Both the position numbers and the translations under genes were made by a program. Below, in pieces: positions 60,267-64,000 of a DNA stretch of 64,000 bases. Source of the stretch: CAZFVY01 sp964522665 (lineage in GTDB: Bacteria > Verrucomicrobiota > Verrucomicrobiia > Limisphaerales > CAZFVY01). Every line of letters starts with the position of its first letter. The stretch's first letter is position 1. The DNA lies in the NCBI GenBank assembly GCA_964522665.1, contig CAZFVY010000002.1, positions 87,473 to 151,472 on the forward strand, written 5' to 3'. The notes beneath the pieces were generated by a model that searched no databases, was not told the origin of the DNA, and worked only from the letters and a program-made list of their open reading frames with translations.

Positions 60267-62903
60267 TTACGACGGAACTTCGGAAGCCGTTTCCTGCTCT
60301 TCGTCTTTTTCCTCGCTGATAACCGGCGCAATGGCTTGAAGTTTATCGCCGCCGGTCAAGTCGATCAGCTTGACTCCCTGGGTGTTGCGACCGGCCTCAC
60401 GAATCGTGTTCACCGGCGTTCTGACCATTTGTGCGGCGGTGGTAATCAGCATGATTTCATCAGCGTCCGTTACCGTGAGGGCGCCGGCGACCCCGCCGGT
60501 TTTCTCGGTCGTCTTCATGGTGATGATCCCCTTCCCGCCGCGGGTTTGCAGGCGGTACTCCTCGAAACTGGTGCGCTTTCCGAAACCGTTTTCACCGGCC
60601 ACGAGCAGGGTTGAATCCGTCACCACGACGGCGAGCGCGATCACTTCGTCCTTCTCTTCGAGGCTGATGCCGCGCACGCCCGCCGCTGGACGGCCCATCG
60701 AACGCACGTCCTCTTCCGAGAAGCGAATACTTTGGCCGCCTCGGGTGATGAGGACGACCTCGTTGTGGCCGCTGGTAAGCTTGACGTCGATCAGCGAATC
60801 GCCCGGCTCGATCGTGATGCCGATGATCCCGCCTTTGCGAATGTTGCCGAAATCACCGAGCGCCGTCTTCTTGACCGTGCCGAGGCGCGTGGCGAAAAAG
60901 AGGAAGTCCTCCTGCTGCCAGGTCTGGTCTTCTTTGTTCGCGCCCATTTTGGCGATGACACGGATCAACGCGGCGATTTTTTCGTCGGGCTTCAATTCAA
61001 GCAGGTTCGCGATGCTCCGGCCCTTGGCGGCGCGGCCCATGTCCGGGATTTCATGAACGCGCTCGACGTACGCCCGTCCGCTGTTCGTGAAGAACATCAG
61101 ATAATCGTGCGTGCTCGCCGTAAAGAGATGCTCCACGAAATCGTCGCTCTCGCCCTCCACTGGCGACCCTTCGCGAGTGGACATACCGATGACCCCCTTG
61201 CCCCCGCGCCGCTGCGCGCGATACGAGCTGACGTTCGTCCGTTTGATCAGGCCATTGTGCGTGATCGTGATAATTACGCCCTCATTCGCGATGAGGTCCT
61301 CGATGGCGATCTCGCCTTCGTCGGGCGCCAGCTCGGTCAGGCGCGGCGTCGCGTGCTTTTCTTTGATCAATTGTAACTCAGCCTTGATGATGGCCATCAC
61401 GCGCGCTTCCTTCGCCAGGATGTCGAGCAAATCCTTGATCCGCGCCAACAGTTCGTCGTATTCCGCTTGAACCTTGTCAATTTCCAGGCCGGTCAGTTGG
61501 TAGAGTCGAAGCTCGAGGATGGCGTTCGCCTGCGCCTCGCTGAAAGAGTAGCGGCCGTTTACCAACCGGGCCTCCGAACGGATCAGGATTCCCAAACGCT
61601 CGACCTGCGCGCGGGCAAAATCAAACGCGAGGAGTTTGACCTTGGCCTCTTCGCGATTCGCCGACTGCCGGATGATCCGGATGAACTCATCCATGTTCGC
61701 GAGCGCGATCAGGTAGCCTTCCAGAATCTCCGCGCGCGCCTCGGCTTTCCGGAGGTCAAAGCGGGTGCGGCGCAAGATGACGTCCCGGCGATGCTCGATG
61801 TAACACGCGATGAGCGCCTTCAGTCCGAGCGTCTTGGGACGTCCGTGATCGATCGCCAGCGAGTTGACGCTGAAGGAGTTCTCCAACTGCGTGAACTTGT
61901 ACAGATTATTGATGACGACCTTCGGGATCGCGTCGCGCTTCAACTCGACCACGACCCGGGTGTTTTCGTCGGACTCGTCCCGAATGGCCGAGATGTCGGT
62001 GATGATCTTTTCGTTGACCAGGTCGGCGATTTTCTGAACCAACACCGCCCGATTGACCGAATACGGGATTTCCGTGATGATCAACTGCTCGCGCCCACCC
62101 TTGAGTTGCTCGACGCCAACCTTGCCCCGAATCTTGAGACTGCCCCGGCCGGTCTCGAAGTACTGCCGAATCGGCTCCAGGCCGCAGACGCAGCAACCGG
62201 TCGGGAAGTCCGGCCCTTTGACAAATTTCATCAACTGGCCGACGGTGATGTCCGGGTTGTCAATCTGCGCGCAAATGCCATCGATGATCTCACCGAGATT
62301 GTGCGGAGCCATGTTGGTGGCCATGCCGACGGCGATGCCGGTCCCGCCATTCACGAGGAGGTTCGGAAACGCCGCCGGAAAAACGGTCGGCTCGGTCCGC
62401 GTTTCGTCGTAATTCGGGACGAAATCGACGGTTTCCTTGTCCATGTCCTCCATCAGCGCGGCGCCCAGATGGGTCATGCGCGCCTCGGTGTAACGCATCG
62501 CGGCCGGCGGATCACCTTCCACGGACCCGAAATTTCCCTGGCCATCCACCAACCGCTCGCGCATCGACCACGGTTGCGCCATGTGGACCAGGGTGGGATA
62601 GATCACGGCTTCGCCATGGGGATGATAATTGCCGCTGGTGTCACCGCAGATTTTGGCGCACTTCCGGTGCTGCCGGTTTGGGAAGAGCGACAGGTCGTGC
62701 ATCGCGTAGAGGATGCGCCGCTGAGACGGCTTCAATCCGTCCCGCACGTCCGGCAGCGCGCGCGCGATGATGACTGACATCGAGTAGTCAAGAAACGAGT
62801 TCTTGATCTCCTCCGCGACGTTGATCTTCGCCACTTTTTCATGGGCGGCGAAGAGCGGCGTATTGACTACCGGCATTTCGCCGGGATCGCTGGGATCGGG
62901 CAT
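60267..62903 (-). CDS. gyrA: DNA gyrase subunit A
   Basis: 878 residues. The catalytic Tyr138 is in AAMRYTEARM. The N-terminal domain has SVIIARALPDVRDGLKPSQRRILYAM. The C-terminal beta-pinwheel bears the GyrA-box QRRGGKGV, which identifies gyrase rather than topoisomerase IV. It introduces negative supercoils with GyrB. The quinolone-contact helix reads YHPHGEAVIYPTLVHMAQ: the position of E. coli Ser83 is Ala99 and of Asp87 is Pro103. The ATG at 62903 is eight bases after the gyrB stop. The C-terminal tail is acidic (EEKDEEQETASE), like the regulatory tail of other GyrA proteins. Confidence 0.97.
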   Translation of the reverse strand: MPDPSDPGEMPVVNTPLFAAHEKVAKINVAEEIKNSFLDYSMSVIIARALPDVRDGLKPSQRRILYAMHDLSLFPNRQHRKCAKICGDTSGNYHPHGEAVIYPTLVHMAQPWSMRERLVDGQGNFGSVEGDPPAAMRYTEARMTHLGAALMEDMDKETVDFVPNYDETRTEPTVFPAAFPNLLVNGGTGIAVGMATNMAPHNLGEIIDGICAQIDNPDITVGQLMKFVKGPDFPTGCCVCGLEPIRQYFETGRGSLKIRGKVGVEQLKGGREQLIITEIPYSVNRAVLVQKIADLVNEKIITDISAIRDESDENTRVVVELKRDAIPKVVINNLYKFTQLENSFSVNSLAIDHGRPKTLGLKALIACYIEHRRDVILRRTRFDLRKAEARAEILEGYLIALANMDEFIRIIRQSANREEAKVKLLAFDFARAQVERLGILIRSEARLVNGRYSFSEAQANAILELRLYQLTGLEIDKVQAEYDELLARIKDLLDILAKEARVMAIIKAELQLIKEKHATPRLTELAPDEGEIAIEDLIANEGVIITITHNGLIKRTNVSSYRAQRRGGKGVIGMSTREGSPVEGESDDFVEHLFTASTHDYLMFFTNSGRAYVERVHEIPDMGRAAKGRSIANLLELKPDEKIAALIRVIAKMGANKEDQTWQQEDFLFFATRLGTVKKTALGDFGNIRKGGIIGITIEPGDSLIDVKLTSGHNEVVLITRGGQSIRFSEEDVRSMGRPAAGVRGISLEEKDEVIALAVVVTDSTLLVAGENGFGKRTSFEEYRLQTRGGKGIITMKTTEKTGGVAGALTVTDADEIMLITTAAQMVRTPVNTIREAGRNTQGVKLIDLTGGDKLQAIAPVISEEKDEEQETASEVPS

Positions 62904-62910
62904 AGTGCGG

Positions 62911-64000
<1,090 letters not shown>

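Overview
The window is a high-GC chromosomal segment that most resembles a member of Verrucomicrobiota, probably of the Pedosphaera/Limisphaera type. This assignment is inferred from gene content. The markers are a DUF1549/DUF1553 plus DUF1501 pair, a prepilin-like protein with the [24 protein letters not shown] leader region, a giant secreted protein built from cysteine-poor Ig-like repeats, many secreted beta-propeller and hydrolase proteins, and the gyrB-gyrA pair. Genes are dense, with many ATGA or 1-4 base overlaps. I saw no rRNA, tRNA, CRISPR array, integrase or transposase.

Layout. 1-2.4 kb: end of a molybdenum-hydroxylase operon (coxL-, coxM- and coxG-like). 2.4-2.9 kb: a small lipoprotein. 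3.3-10.4 kb: a tight six-gene operon and the most interesting locus here. It encodes a PspA/IM30 (ESCRT-III-like) protein, a membrane-anchored SsuA-type solute-binding protein fused to an OmpA peptidoglycan-binding domain, an ABC permease, an ABC ATPase, a two-TM coiled-coil protein and a Ycf46-like AAA+ ATPase. It looks like an envelope maintenance or remodelling machine built on nitrate/sulfonate-type transporter parts. 10.5-16.1 kb: a cofactor and housekeeping operon (nadC, birA, coaX, trpA, an orphan beta-class DNA methyltransferase, a mannose-1-phosphate guanylyltransferase). 16.2-20.0 kb: two secreted minus-strand genes (sorbosone dehydrogenase family; a double alpha/beta-hydrolase). 20.2-21.2 kb: HAD phosphatase and FmdB zinc ribbon. 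21.3-25.4 kb: a beta-propeller hybrid sensor kinase and its NarL-type regulator. 25.5-26.8 kb: UspA and a hibernation factor, divergent. 27.2-28.8 kb: a gingipain-like (C25) protein. 28.9-31.7 kb: zinc alcohol dehydrogenase, SDR, prepilin-like protein. 31.9-35.5 kb: DUF1549/DUF1553 and Tat-exported DUF1501. 35.7-40.2 kb: GrdB-like protein with Cys, two methyltransferase-fold proteins, BEM46-like hydrolase, PLP aminotransferase. 40.2-41.6 kb: HIT protein, unknown protein, nrdR (reading right to left). 41.9-43.9 kb: a probably frameshifted secreted protein behind a PQQ-type propeller with EF-hands. 44.2-46.8 kb: a periplasmic LTxxQ-like protein and a GH20-like secreted protein. 47.0-58.7 kb: the 3915-residue Ig/LRR protein. 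59.0-60.2 kb: YkvA-like protein and an ArsM-like methyltransferase. 60.3-64.0 kb: gyrA and the 3' part of gyrB.

Functionally the segment mixes core metabolism (NAD, biotin, CoA, Trp, GDP-mannose, gyrase, NrdR control of ribonucleotide reductase) with a large exported degradative and adhesive repertoire. Gaps of 200-300 bases (26097-26391, 31680-31946, 43899-44164, 58704-58960) all lie between divergent genes and should hold promoters. I see no confident sigma-70 boxes in them.
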